NCBI GenBank assembly: GCA_002842735.1
Contig: PHEB01000018.1
Span: forward strand, 1 to 64,000
DNA length: 64,000 nt
From: Alphaproteobacteria bacterium HGW-Alphaproteobacteria-7
GTDB taxonomy: Bacteria > Pseudomonadota > Alphaproteobacteria > Sphingomonadales > Sphingomonadaceae
Direction: 5' to 3'
Positions 9,079 to 17,327 of the stretch are shown here, piece after piece. Every line of letters starts with the position of its first letter. Positions within the stretch are counted from its first letter, which is position 1. The notes under the pieces were generated by a model. The model saw only the letters and a list, made by a program, of their open reading frames with translations, did not search any database and was not told the origin of the DNA. Made by a program: the position numbers and the translations under genes.

Positions 9079-9339
9079 TCAATCAGGCGGGGCGGCTGCC
9101 AGCATATCTATCAGGTTGCGCGCCGCTTCACGGTCTTCCTCATGCGTGAAGGCAATGTCGAGATCGGGCGCATCGCCCAGCACCATCAACAGCGTCCACA
9201 GGGCAAAGCGCTGCCCGCGATCCTGCACCATGCCGAAATCCACCCGCATCCGCTCCACCCCGGCGGGCAACGCAGCGGGCGCGACCTCGGCCAGATCGCG
9301 GGTGCCAAAATAACGTTGCAACAGATCAGCCATGTCCAT
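9079..9339 (-). CDS. Small conserved hypothetical protein (86 aa)
   Basis: An acidic cytoplasmic protein starting MDMADLLQRYFGTRDL, with no signal peptide or membrane segment. The start is ATG at 9339. The sequence VERMRVDFGMVQDRGQRFALW and the C-terminal THEEDREAARNLIDML suggest a compact alpha/beta fold. I do not recognise a named domain. It lies 52 bp after the FhaC-like gene on the same strand and 173 bp before the helicase, so it may share a transcript with the former. The function is unknown. Confidence 0.65.
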   Translation of the reverse strand: MDMADLLQRYFGTRDLAEVAPAALPAGVERMRVDFGMVQDRGQRFALWTLLMVLGDAPDLDIAFTHEEDREAARNLIDMLAAAPPD

Positions 9340-9391
9340 GACAGGGGCTTTATCGCAGCATCGGCAGCTTGGCTATCGGGTCATCAGGCGC

Positions 9392-11050
9392 TCAGAACGA
9401 CTGCACCACTCGCAGGTTGATGCGCGGTGAGTGGTCATTGGTATCAAAGCGCGGTTCGGTCAGCGGTACCGCGATTTCCAGATCGACATCGAGATCGCGC
9501 GTCAGATCGGTCCTGAAGCCCCCGCCGCTTGACGCCAAAGTCCCGCCGCCCCGGCCATCCTGAAGGTTCGATACCGTGCCACCATCGGCAAAGGCATAGA
9601 GCTGAAGATCGCGTTTCGCACCCAGTGCACCCGGCCAATCATAACGCAATTCTCCACTCCCGGCGATGCCCTGATCGCCCAGACGCTGACCATAATCAAA
9701 GCCGCGCAAAAACGCATTGCCGCCGAGCGTGAAATTTTCGCCGATCAGCAGCGGCTCGGTAGAAAACTGGCCGGTTGCCGCCAATGACAGGCTGACCCGC
9801 TTGGCGAGGCCGCGCCGCCAGTTGAGCCACCACGTCACGGTGGTGAAATCGGGAGCTGTATCGCTGCGCGAGGCGAGCGGATCGCCTGCATTGGTCGCGC
9901 CAAGGATGTTGAGACCCTGGCTGACCGTGGCCCGGCCCTGAAAAGTGCCGCCCGCCAGCGGGCCGTAGCCATAAAAGCCAAGCCGGGCGAGCGCGATGCG
10001 ATCCTGCCGAACCAGCGCACCGAAACTGTCCTGCCGCAGATCCTGCACTTCGCCACTGACTTCCAACCACAGACTGCGCCTTTGCGTGCGGATCAGCGGG
10101 TGGCGCAGGCTGATGCGGCCCTGCCACGATTCGCCCTGCAATTCGCTGCTGGTCAGATAGGCACCCGGTTCGGTGTGGGAATAGGAACCATACAGACCCA
10201 ATTGCGTGCCCTGATCGTTCACAATCACGCTGTAGCGCGCGCTGAAAAACGCCAGTTCATCGGGATTGATCGGCGTCATCGAATAACTCAGATCCACCCG
10301 GTCACGCGCGGAGATCAACCCGTTGGCGTTGAACGCGATCCGCGCGCGCACCGGGCCGATTGGCTTGGTGCCATCGGTGGCGATTAATACCGATCCACCA
10401 AAATCCTCACGCCCGGCATTGACCACCAGCACGCGGCGCGCGCCATCGCGTTCAAATCGGGTGGAGCGGATCCACACGCCCGGCAGGTCATCGGCCAGCA
10501 ACACCGCGCGCTGCAATTCGGAGAGCGTTACCGGGCGCAGATCGACCAGATGCTGCAACTGCGCGCGGATTGCGGGATCATCGGTTCCTTCGACCCGCAC
10601 GGCGTCAATTGCACCTTCATCAATCTGCACCCGCAATATCCCGCCCGACAGCGCCTGCTGCGGGATCCACGCGGTGGCGAGGATATAGCCGCGCGTCCGC
10701 GCCAGCGCCGCGACGTTATCGGTGAGCTGGCGCAGTTCTGTGCGGCCAAGACTGCGCCCGGCGAAAGGTTCGATCACGGCGGCAAAATCGCTGCGGGTCA
10801 GCGCTTCGAGCCCGTCGATGACGATTGATCCCACTTCGAGCGCGTCCGCGTCAGCATCGGGCGGGATTAACGGTTGGTCGAGCACGGGCTGGAATTCGAT
10901 CCGCACGACCTGTTCCATTTCAACAATCAGCGCTTCACGCTCACCCTGCTGGTCAGGACTGGTACGGTCGAGCGCATCCTGCGCCGCCAGTCCCTGACCG
11001 GCGAGCAGAAATGATCCCAATCCGATGAATTTAACCCGCCGCAAAACCAC
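9392..11050 (-). CDS. ShlB/FhaC/HecB-type two-partner-secretion translocator (552 aa)
   Basis: A GTG start at 11050, preceded by AAGGGAAAGA, opens a signal peptide ending near GQGLAAQ. Two POTRA-like domains follow (about residues 65-205): VGSIVIDGLEALTRSDF, then GYILATAWIPQQALSGGILRVQI and LQRAVLLADDLPGVWIRS. The rest is a 16-strand barrel of the Omp85/TpsB class, with LGLYGSYSHTEPG, the FLRGFDYGQRLGDQG motif and a terminal RINLRVVQSF. Such proteins export a large TpsA protein across the outer membrane. No TpsA exoprotein gene is in the window. The divergent FecR-domain and CHASE2-EAL genes are the nearest partners. Confidence 0.88.
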   Translation of the reverse strand: MVLRRVKFIGLGSFLLAGQGLAAQDALDRTSPDQQGEREALIVEMEQVVRIEFQPVLDQPLIPPDADADALEVGSIVIDGLEALTRSDFAAVIEPFAGRSLGRTELRQLTDNVAALARTRGYILATAWIPQQALSGGILRVQIDEGAIDAVRVEGTDDPAIRAQLQHLVDLRPVTLSELQRAVLLADDLPGVWIRSTRFERDGARRVLVVNAGREDFGGSVLIATDGTKPIGPVRARIAFNANGLISARDRVDLSYSMTPINPDELAFFSARYSVIVNDQGTQLGLYGSYSHTEPGAYLTSSELQGESWQGRISLRHPLIRTQRRSLWLEVSGEVQDLRQDSFGALVRQDRIALARLGFYGYGPLAGGTFQGRATVSQGLNILGATNAGDPLASRSDTAPDFTTVTWWLNWRRGLAKRVSLSLAATGQFSTEPLLIGENFTLGGNAFLRGFDYGQRLGDQGIAGSGELRYDWPGALGAKRDLQLYAFADGGTVSNLQDGRGGGTLASSGGGFRTDLTRDLDVDLEIAVPLTEPRFDTNDHSPRINLRVVQSF

Positions 11051-11182
11051 TCTTTCCCTTGAGATTCGGGAAGGGGCTTAGCGTTAAATGGTTAAGTAAA
11101 AATCAGCGTAAGGTCCTGTTTACCCTGTCCGTCAATACAGTGTGCGGATTTGTTAAAGTATTGGGCAGGTAAGGAGTTTACC

Positions 11183-12439
11183 ATGCGTTTTCTGTCACGC
11201 CTGTTGTTGCCAATGATACTGCTGCTGTTCAGCGGTGCGCCCGCGCTTGCGCAAGATGGCGCGTGGACCATCAGCGAAGCCAAGGGCGCGGTCGTGGTGA
11301 TCGACAAGCGCGGTGAGCGCGCGGCGACTGCCGGGTTGGCGGTGGCACCGGGTGCGACGGTGCGCACCCAGGCGCAATCTTCAGCCGTGCTAGTGCGCGG
11401 ACGCGAATTCGTGACGCTGCGGCAAAACGCCCAGATCCGCATTCCCGAAGCATCGCGTGAACGCTCGATTTTCCAGATCGTGCAGGACTATGGCAGCGCG
11501 CTGTTCAATATCGGCAAGCAGGCTGATCCGCATTTCGGGGTGCAGACCCCCTATCTGGCAGCGGTGGTAAAGGGCACGACGTTCATCATCGCGGTCAGTG
11601 AAGAAGGCGCCACGCTGCAAGTGACCGAGGGCGCGGTTGAGGTTTCCACACTGGATGGCGGCGCGCATGACATGATTCTGCCCGGCGCGGTGGCGATGAT
11701 TGCCGCAGGCGACACGATGCGGATGGTGGTTGAAGGCGAGGCGCGGCGCGTGATCGATTCGCCGGCTCGGCCTGCCAATGCGTCAGATTCGGCTGCGCCT
11801 GCATCTGCTCCAGCGAGGGTAGAGCCTGCTGCAGCGCCGCAACGCGGAACAGCGAACCGGGTTGATACGGTGATCGTCAGCAGCCCTGCCGACGTGGGCG
11901 ACTATTCCGGCGGATTTGCCTCGGGCGAGGTAACGGCGTTGGTCACAGCAGTGGTTTCAGACAACGCCCCGCGCGGCGCAGCCCAGCCGTTCACAACCGA
12001 AGGCGGTCGCGGACAAGGCGATAACGGCGCCGGGAATGGTAACGGTGTGAACGACGGTGCTGGAAACGGTAACGGCCCCGGAGAAACTCCGGTTCCGCCC
12101 GATGGCAACGGCCCACCCGATGGCGCAGGCCCGCCCGATGGCGCAGGTCCGCCCGATGATCGCGGTCCGCCGGACGGCAACGGCCCGCCTGATGGCGACG
12201 GCCCGCCTGATGGCAACGGCCCGCCTGATGGCAACGGCCCGCCCGACGGCAACGGCCCGTCTGATCGCAACGGCCCGCCTGATGGCAACGGTCGCGACGG
12301 CGGAAATGGCTACGGCAATGGGGGTAATAAGCGCGGTGGGCCGCTTGCGAGTTTGCGAATCGTCGATGATGGCGTTGCCTTTGTCGCGCCTGCGGGTGCC
12401 GCCATTGTCGCGCGATCAGCGCGCGCTCATGCCGCATAA
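11183..12439 (+). CDS. Exported FecR-domain protein with PPDGNG repeat tail (418 aa)
   Basis: ATG 11183 follows AAGGAG with 6-bp spacing and opens a signal peptide (LLPMILLLFSGAPALAQ). Residues about 50-190 form a FecR domain: TVRTQAQSSAVLVRGREFVTL, then VQTPYLAAVVKGTTFIIAV and LQVTEGAVEV. The second half is disordered. It holds a Gly/Asn stretch, eleven 6-residue PPDGNG-like repeats (DNA 12095-12292), and a C-terminal GPLASLRIVDDGVAFV segment. Unlike regulatory FecR it has a Sec signal and no neighbouring sigma factor, so it is probably a periplasmic or surface protein. It is divergent from the FhaC-like translocator across 132 bp and 24 bp before the CHASE2 protein. Confidence 0.82.
   Translation: MRFLSRLLLPMILLLFSGAPALAQDGAWTISEAKGAVVVIDKRGERAATAGLAVAPGATVRTQAQSSAVLVRGREFVTLRQNAQIRIPEASRERSIFQIVQDYGSALFNIGKQADPHFGVQTPYLAAVVKGTTFIIAVSEEGATLQVTEGAVEVSTLDGGAHDMILPGAVAMIAAGDTMRMVVEGEARRVIDSPARPANASDSAAPASAPARVEPAAAPQRGTANRVDTVIVSSPADVGDYSGGFASGEVTALVTAVVSDNAPRGAAQPFTTEGGRGQGDNGAGNGNGVNDGAGNGNGPGETPVPPDGNGPPDGAGPPDGAGPPDDRGPPDGNGPPDGDGPPDGNGPPDGNGPPDGNGPSDRNGPPDGNGRDGGNGYGNGGNKRGGPLASLRIVDDGVAFVAPAGAAIVARSARAHAA
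12095..12292 (+). repeat. In-frame 18-bp tandem repeat, 11 units
   Basis: These 198 bp consist of eleven consecutive 18-bp units encoding PPDGNG with variants PPDGAG, PPDDRG, PPDGDG and PSDRNG. They lie wholly within the FecR-domain gene and keep frame, so copy number can change without breaking the protein. The third-base pattern varies between units, so the array is not a very recent expansion. Confidence 0.9.
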
Positions 12440-12463
12440 CACCGATCACGCTGACAACTCGCT

Positions 12464-14782
12464 GTGAATATCTTGCGCCCATCCATGGCAGGCTTGCCCG
12501 ATGCGCTCTGGCTGCGGCTCGCGGGCACGTTGGTGCTGGCGGGGCTGGTTGTGATCGCCGCAATTAGCGGTACGTTTCGTCCGTTGGAAAATCGCGTTGA
12601 AGAACTGACCTTCGCCGCGCTGGAACGTCCGGCCAGCGGTCAGGTGCATGTCGTGGAAATGGACGCCGCCAGCATGGCCGCGATCCAGAGCTGGCCGTGG
12701 CCGCGCGATTACTATGCACGGGTAGTGCAACAGCTTGATGCGGCAGGGGCCCGCTCGATCAGCTTTGACGTCGATTTTTCCGGCAGCGGCGACCCGGCGA
12801 GCGATCTGGCCTTCGGGGCCGCGATTGCTGCGGCTGATGCCCCGGTGGCGCTGCCCACCTTTGCCCAGAATGCGGGTTTTCGCGCAGGACGTCAGCTCGA
12901 TTCGCTCCCGATTGCACCCTTGCGCGGGCACGCGCATCTGGCCTCGGTTGCGGTAACGCCTGATGCCGATGGATTTGTCCGCCGGATGCCATTTGGCACC
13001 GTCACAGACATGCTGGCGCGTCCGTCAATCGCGGCGTTCGTCGCCGGACGGGCAGGCGCGGTGGGGGATAGCTTTCCGATAGATTTCGCGGTCGACCCCA
13101 CGTCGATCCCGCGCCACAGTTTCATTGCGATCGAACACGGGATGTTCCGCCCCGAATTATTCAAGGGCAAGGACATCATCATCGGCGCGACTGCGATTGA
13201 GCTGGGTGATCGCTATCCGGTGCCACGTTACGGCGTGGTTCCCGGCGTGATTGTGCAGGCACTGGCGGCAGAAACGCTGGTCGATGCGGTGCCGACCTAC
13301 GGCGGGTGGGCCGCGCCTTTGTTGTTGGCGGTGATGATCGCGCTGCTGGTGGGTGCGGCACAATCGCGGGTGGCCGTGTTCCAGCGCGCGGCGGCGGGAA
13401 CGGCGATCATCATGACCCTTTGGCTGGGTGCCCGGACGATCAATGCCGTCTGGTTTGAAATCGTCCCCGCGCTGGTATTGATCGGTGCAGCGACGGCGCT
13501 GCGGGTGGCGGTTCTAGCCCACAAAGCTGCGCTGGAGCAGCGGCGGATTGATGGCGAAAGCGGCCTGCCCAACCGGCTGGCGCTGGATGCGCGGCGCGAT
13601 ACGGCGGATGATCGTTATGTCATTGCCGCGCAGATCGATGATTTCGATGCGCTCAGGCTCGCGGTCGGGGCGGGCCATACGGGCGAGTTGATGCGACGGC
13701 TGGTCGAACGCTTGCAGGTCGTGACATCGGCGGCAACGATTTACCGCATCGAAGGCCGCACGCTAGTATGGTTCACACCGCTGGAAATCAGCGAGATCGC
13801 GCCGCTGATGGAGGGGATGCGGGCGATCATGCGCAGCCCGTTTGACGTTGGCGGGCGGCGGTTGGGTGTTTCGTTGACCTTTGGGGTGGCGACTGCTGAT
13901 CTGCCCGGCGCGGCAGGCAATGCGGCCCATGCCGCAAGCCTTGCCAAGCGTTCGGGCAAGCCGTGGCGGCTCTATTCCGATAGCGAAGGCGAAACCGCCA
14001 CGCAGCAGTTTTCGCTGCTGGGTGAGCTTGATGACGCGCTGCGCGAGGGCCAGATCGCCGCGTTTTATCAGCCCAAGATTAATCTGGCGACGGGGCGAAT
14101 CGATGCGGCCGAAGCGTTGGTGCGCTGGCAGCATCCGACACGCGGGATGCTGCCGCCCGATTGCTTTATCCCCCCGATTGAGGAAGCGGGCCGGATCGAT
14201 GATCTGACGCTGGCGGTGCTGGAACAGGCCATCAATGATATGCACGCGTGGTGCGAACAGGGGCTGGTGATCGGCGTGGCGGTGAATATCTCAGCCACGT
14301 TGCTGACCTCTGAAAGCTTTGCCAACAAGGCACTGGCGCTGGTCGCGCGGGCAGGGGCACCGGCGCATCGGCTGACTTTTGAAGTCACCGAATCCGCTCA
14401 GTTCGAAGATACCGATCAAGCGATTGCAGTGCTGGCGCGGTTCTGGGCCAGCGGCATCCGTATTTCGATGGATGATTATGGCACCGGCCAATCGACGCTC
14501 AACTATCTCAAACAGCTCCCGCTGTCCGAACTCAAGATCGACCGCAGCTTTGTCCAGCATGCGCATGTTGATCGCGGCGATGCGATGCTGGTGCGATCAA
14601 CCGTGCAGCTCGCGCATGAACTGGGCATCATGGTTGTGGCCGAAGGGGTGGAGGAGGCTGCGTGCCTTGCCTTCCTCAAGGGCATCGGATGCGATTACGC
14701 GCAGGGCTACTTTATCGGGCGGCCAATGCCTGCCGCAGATCTGGCAGCGCTGGTCAGCCAGCCTGAACCTGTCGCCGCCTGA
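12464..14782 (+). CDS. CHASE2 sensor with degenerate GGDEF and intact EAL phosphodiesterase domain (772 aa)
   Basis: An N-terminal membrane segment (about 15-40) is followed by a CHASE2 extracytoplasmic sensor (about 45-270; WPWPRDYYARVVQQLDAAG is typical). Three more hydrophobic segments follow (about 275-355). A GGDEF-like domain (about 365-505) has lost its active site; the position reads YRIEGRTLVW. The EAL domain (about 520-765) keeps EALVRW, the EVTES glutamate, DDYGTG, LKIDRSF and VVAEGVE, so c-di-GMP hydrolysis is expected. GTG 12464 is taken as the start; ATG 12485 is also possible, and neither has a strong ribosome site. The gene is 24 bp behind the FecR-domain gene and probably in its operon, which suggests surface-state control through c-di-GMP. 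Confidence 0.9.
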   Translation: MNILRPSMAGLPDALWLRLAGTLVLAGLVVIAAISGTFRPLENRVEELTFAALERPASGQVHVVEMDAASMAAIQSWPWPRDYYARVVQQLDAAGARSISFDVDFSGSGDPASDLAFGAAIAAADAPVALPTFAQNAGFRAGRQLDSLPIAPLRGHAHLASVAVTPDADGFVRRMPFGTVTDMLARPSIAAFVAGRAGAVGDSFPIDFAVDPTSIPRHSFIAIEHGMFRPELFKGKDIIIGATAIELGDRYPVPRYGVVPGVIVQALAAETLVDAVPTYGGWAAPLLLAVMIALLVGAAQSRVAVFQRAAAGTAIIMTLWLGARTINAVWFEIVPALVLIGAATALRVAVLAHKAALEQRRIDGESGLPNRLALDARRDTADDRYVIAAQIDDFDALRLAVGAGHTGELMRRLVERLQVVTSAATIYRIEGRTLVWFTPLEISEIAPLMEGMRAIMRSPFDVGGRRLGVSLTFGVATADLPGAAGNAAHAASLAKRSGKPWRLYSDSEGETATQQFSLLGELDDALREGQIAAFYQPKINLATGRIDAAEALVRWQHPTRGMLPPDCFIPPIEEAGRIDDLTLAVLEQAINDMHAWCEQGLVIGVAVNISATLLTSESFANKALALVARAGAPAHRLTFEVTESAQFEDTDQAIAVLARFWASGIRISMDDYGTGQSTLNYLKQLPLSELKIDRSFVQHAHVDRGDAMLVRSTVQLAHELGIMVVAEGVEEAACLAFLKGIGCDYAQGYFIGRPMPAADLAALVSQPEPVAA

Positions 14783-14794
14783 AGCCCGCCAGCG

Positions 14795-15820
14795 TCAGGC
14801 GGTTTGCCGCACCACCAGTTGCGGGGGCAGCACCAGGCTTTCGGTCTGTTCCCCGGCCAGCCGCCGCAGCAACAGGTCAACCAGCCCGCGTGCGCCGGCT
14901 GCGATGTCCTGCTTGACCGTGGTCAGCAGCGGCACGGTATGCGACGCGATCGGCAGATCATCGAACCCGATCAGCTTGATGTCACCCGGCACCGCCACAC
15001 CGCGTGTCCGCAGGGCCGTGAGGCATAGCGCCGCAAGCGTGTCGGTCGCAGCGAAGATCCCGTCAATCCGGCCCATGACGGCTTCAAGATGGCGGGCAAT
15101 TTCATCGCTCGCTCGCTCGGGGGAAAGGTGGGCTGGCAGTTCGATAATCGGCGGCAGGCTCAGGCGCTGCGCGACATCTTCGGCACCGGCTAATCGCGCG
15201 GCGAATTCGATTGCGGTGGTGTCGCCCAGAAACGCCAGCCGCCGCGCTCCGGCAGCGATCAGGCGTTCAGCCGCCAGCCTGCCGCCCAGCCGGTTATCGG
15301 TGCCGACTACGCAATGGCGTTGGCCTTCGGCATGATTGCCCCACACCACCATCGGGCCATAGCCATCGGCGACCTCCTCGATCCGGTCGAACTGATCGGA
15401 CTGGCCGATCACGATCACCCCGTCGATCATGCCCGATCCGATAAACCGGTCGAGCCAGTCGGCGTCATCCTTGGGCACCACGCGTCGCAGCATCAGGTCA
15501 TAACCTCTGAGCGTAAGTTCGTCAGCCAGGAAGCCGAGCAGGGTCATGAAGAAGGTATCGGAAATCTGCTGGCGGGTGTCATGCCCCAGCGGGATCACCA
15601 CCCCGATCACCCCGGTTTTCTGGCGGCGCAGCCCGCTCGCCATCTGGTTGGGGCGGAACCCGTGTTCGCGGGCAATCGCTTCGATCTTTTCGCGGGTTTT
15701 GGTGTTGACCAGGCTTTTGCCCGCCAGCGCGCGCGATACCGTTCCGGGCGATACCCCGGCCAGCCGTGCCAGATCGGTGATGGTGCGCACTGCGGTGCGC
15801 GCCGTTCTATCCTCGCCCAC
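14795..15820 (-). CDS. LacI-family repressor of the sucrose locus (341 aa)
   Basis: The N-terminal LacI helix-turn-helix is clear (TITDLARLAGVSPGTVSRALAG, residues about 13-34, and the hinge region RPNQMASGLRRQKTG). A periplasmic-binding-protein-like effector domain follows, with GVVIPLGHDTRQ, GVIVIGQSD and KLIGFDDLPIA. The GTG start at 15820 comes 2 bp after the stop codon of the MFS gene, so the two are translationally coupled. With the divergent receptor/GH68/fructokinase operon and the twin palindromic operators at 17229-17268 it forms the expected SuxR-type control module. The inducer is probably sucrose or a derivative; this is inferred from context. Confidence 0.9.
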   Translation of the reverse strand: MGEDRTARTAVRTITDLARLAGVSPGTVSRALAGKSLVNTKTREKIEAIAREHGFRPNQMASGLRRQKTGVIGVVIPLGHDTRQQISDTFFMTLLGFLADELTLRGYDLMLRRVVPKDDADWLDRFIGSGMIDGVIVIGQSDQFDRIEEVADGYGPMVVWGNHAEGQRHCVVGTDNRLGGRLAAERLIAAGARRLAFLGDTTAIEFAARLAGAEDVAQRLSLPPIIELPAHLSPERASDEIARHLEAVMGRIDGIFAATDTLAALCLTALRTRGVAVPGDIKLIGFDDLPIASHTVPLLTTVKQDIAAGARGLVDLLLRRLAGEQTESLVLPPQLVVRQTA

Positions 15821-15822
15821 GT

Positions 15823-17151
15823 CTAGCTTGCCACCAGCCCCTGTTCGCGCGGGCGGCGGTGCCCGGCATCGACCCGCAGCGTAGCTATCGCGCCCGCCAG
15901 CATCAAGACGCCGCCCAGTATCAGCACATTGCGCGGATCACCGCCCAGCAGCGGGCGATAGATCAACGGCATGGTGAGCGCCTGGATCAGCATCGGGATG
16001 ACGATGAACAGGTTGAAAATACCCATGTAAATGCCGTTGCGCGCCGGGGGAATGCAATCGGCCAGCATGACATAGGTGTTGCCCATCATCCCCGCCCAGC
16101 CAATCCCGATGCCCAGCATCAGCACAAACAGCGCCGCAGGCGTGCTGGCGCCGGGGATCATCAGCATCGCCGCGCCCGATGCGGCGAGGCACACCGCATG
16201 GACGTGCCGCGCCCCGAACCGCGCCACCACCGGGATCAGCGCGAGTGCCCCCAGAAACGCGATGAAATTATACAATGCCCCTGCCTGCTGGGTGGTCAGC
16301 GTGGCTTCACGAAAGGCGGCGCTGGCGGGGTTGCTGGTGTTGTAGATGCTGCGCCCCACGGCAAAGGTGATATATTGCCAGTAGGCAAACATCGCATACC
16401 ATTGGCACAGCATCGCCGCCGCCAATTGCCGCATCGGGCGCGGCATATCGCGGATGGCGGAACCAATGTCAGCAAAGGTGGCGCGCACGGTCAGCGGTTT
16501 GGCCTCCAGATCAGCCAGCTGTTCGGGCGAAAGCGGCAGTTCGCGCACCCGGAATACCGACCACACAATGGTCGATATCGACAGGATCGCGCCGATGATG
16601 AAGGCAATCCGCACGATCACCGGAATGCCATTGGCGTCGAGCACATCGCGCGCCACGAATGCGGTCAGCAGGCTCGGCGCGAGATAGGACAGCGTCTGCG
16701 CCAGCCCGGTAAACGCGCTTTGCGTGAGGAACCCGACCGAACGCTGGCTCGCCTTGAGCCTATCCGCAACATAGGCGCGGTATGGCTCCATCGTGATGTT
16801 GTTGCCCGCGTCGAGGATCCACAGCAGGCTGGCTGCCATCCACAACGTGCTGGAATAGGGCATGGCGAACAGAGCCAGCGAACAGATCACCGCGCCGATC
16901 AGGAAATAGGGTGTGCGGCGGCCCAGCCGGGTGTTGGTGCGATCGCTCATCGCGCCGACAATCGGCTGGATGATCAACCCGGTCATCGGGCCGGCCAGCC
17001 ACAACAACGGCATGGTCGCCTCGTCCGCGCCAAGAAAGCCGTAGATCGGCCCCATATTGGCCTGTTGCAGCCCGAAACTGAATTGCAGGCCGAAAAAGCC
17101 GATATTCATTTCGATGATTCGCAGCAGCGAAAGCCGGGGCTTTTCCGTCAT
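15823..17151 (-). CDS. MFS sugar transporter, SLC45/SuxC-like, probably sucrose (442 aa)
   Basis: A twelve-helix major facilitator protein. The N-terminal half has EMNIGFFGLQFSFGLQQ, LWLAGPMTGLIIQPI and GAMSDRTNTRLGRRTPYFL, the pattern of the bacterial/plant sucrose-proton symporter group. The start at ATG 17151 puts the first helix in place; the open frame extends upstream through the operator region but that would add 31 unlikely residues. It would carry intact sucrose across the inner membrane after outer-membrane uptake by the divergent TonB receptor. It is the first gene of a two-gene operon with the LacI repressor, so the regulator limits its own supply. Substrate assignment rests on family resemblance plus the GH68 and fructokinase neighbours. 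Confidence 0.88.
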   Translation of the reverse strand: MTEKPRLSLLRIIEMNIGFFGLQFSFGLQQANMGPIYGFLGADEATMPLLWLAGPMTGLIIQPIVGAMSDRTNTRLGRRTPYFLIGAVICSLALFAMPYSSTLWMAASLLWILDAGNNITMEPYRAYVADRLKASQRSVGFLTQSAFTGLAQTLSYLAPSLLTAFVARDVLDANGIPVIVRIAFIIGAILSISTIVWSVFRVRELPLSPEQLADLEAKPLTVRATFADIGSAIRDMPRPMRQLAAAMLCQWYAMFAYWQYITFAVGRSIYNTSNPASAAFREATLTTQQAGALYNFIAFLGALALIPVVARFGARHVHAVCLAASGAAMLMIPGASTPAALFVLMLGIGIGWAGMMGNTYVMLADCIPPARNGIYMGIFNLFIVIPMLIQALTMPLIYRPLLGGDPRNVLILGGVLMLAGAIATLRVDAGHRRPREQGLVAS

Positions 17152-17228
17152 ATGCGCCTGTCCGATCCTCTTGTCCGCACGGATCTGTCGCCGCGCTGTG
17201 ACATGGAAGTGACACGTTTCCCGGTAAA

Positions 17229-17268
17229 TTGCAAACGTTTGCAAGATTCCTGTTGCAAACGTTTGTAA
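17229..17268. promoter_or_regulatory. Twin LacI-type operators of the sucrose locus
   Basis: Two 16-bp palindromes lie 24 bp apart centre to centre in the 176-bp divergent promoter region. The first, TTGCAAACGTTTGCAA at 17229-17244, is perfect; the second, TTGCAAACGTTTGTAA at 17253-17268, has one changed base. The near-integral helical spacing would place two repressor dimers on roughly the same face. They can control both the MFS-lacI operon and the receptor operon. Confidence 0.88.
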
Positions 17269-17327
17269 TGGGCGTAGTCATGAACGTGTCGGCGCCACAG
17301 AAGCGCGAATTCGAGAGGAGACTACCC

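Noticed and set aside
12095-12292. Tandem 18-bp repeats as a possible CRISPR array
   Set aside because: No spacers; the units are contiguous and encode an in-frame peptide repeat.
15859-17268. A 469-codon frame antisense to the sucrose MFS gene
   Set aside because: Rich in Arg, His and Gln with no hydrophobic pattern, while the opposite strand encodes twelve clear membrane helices.
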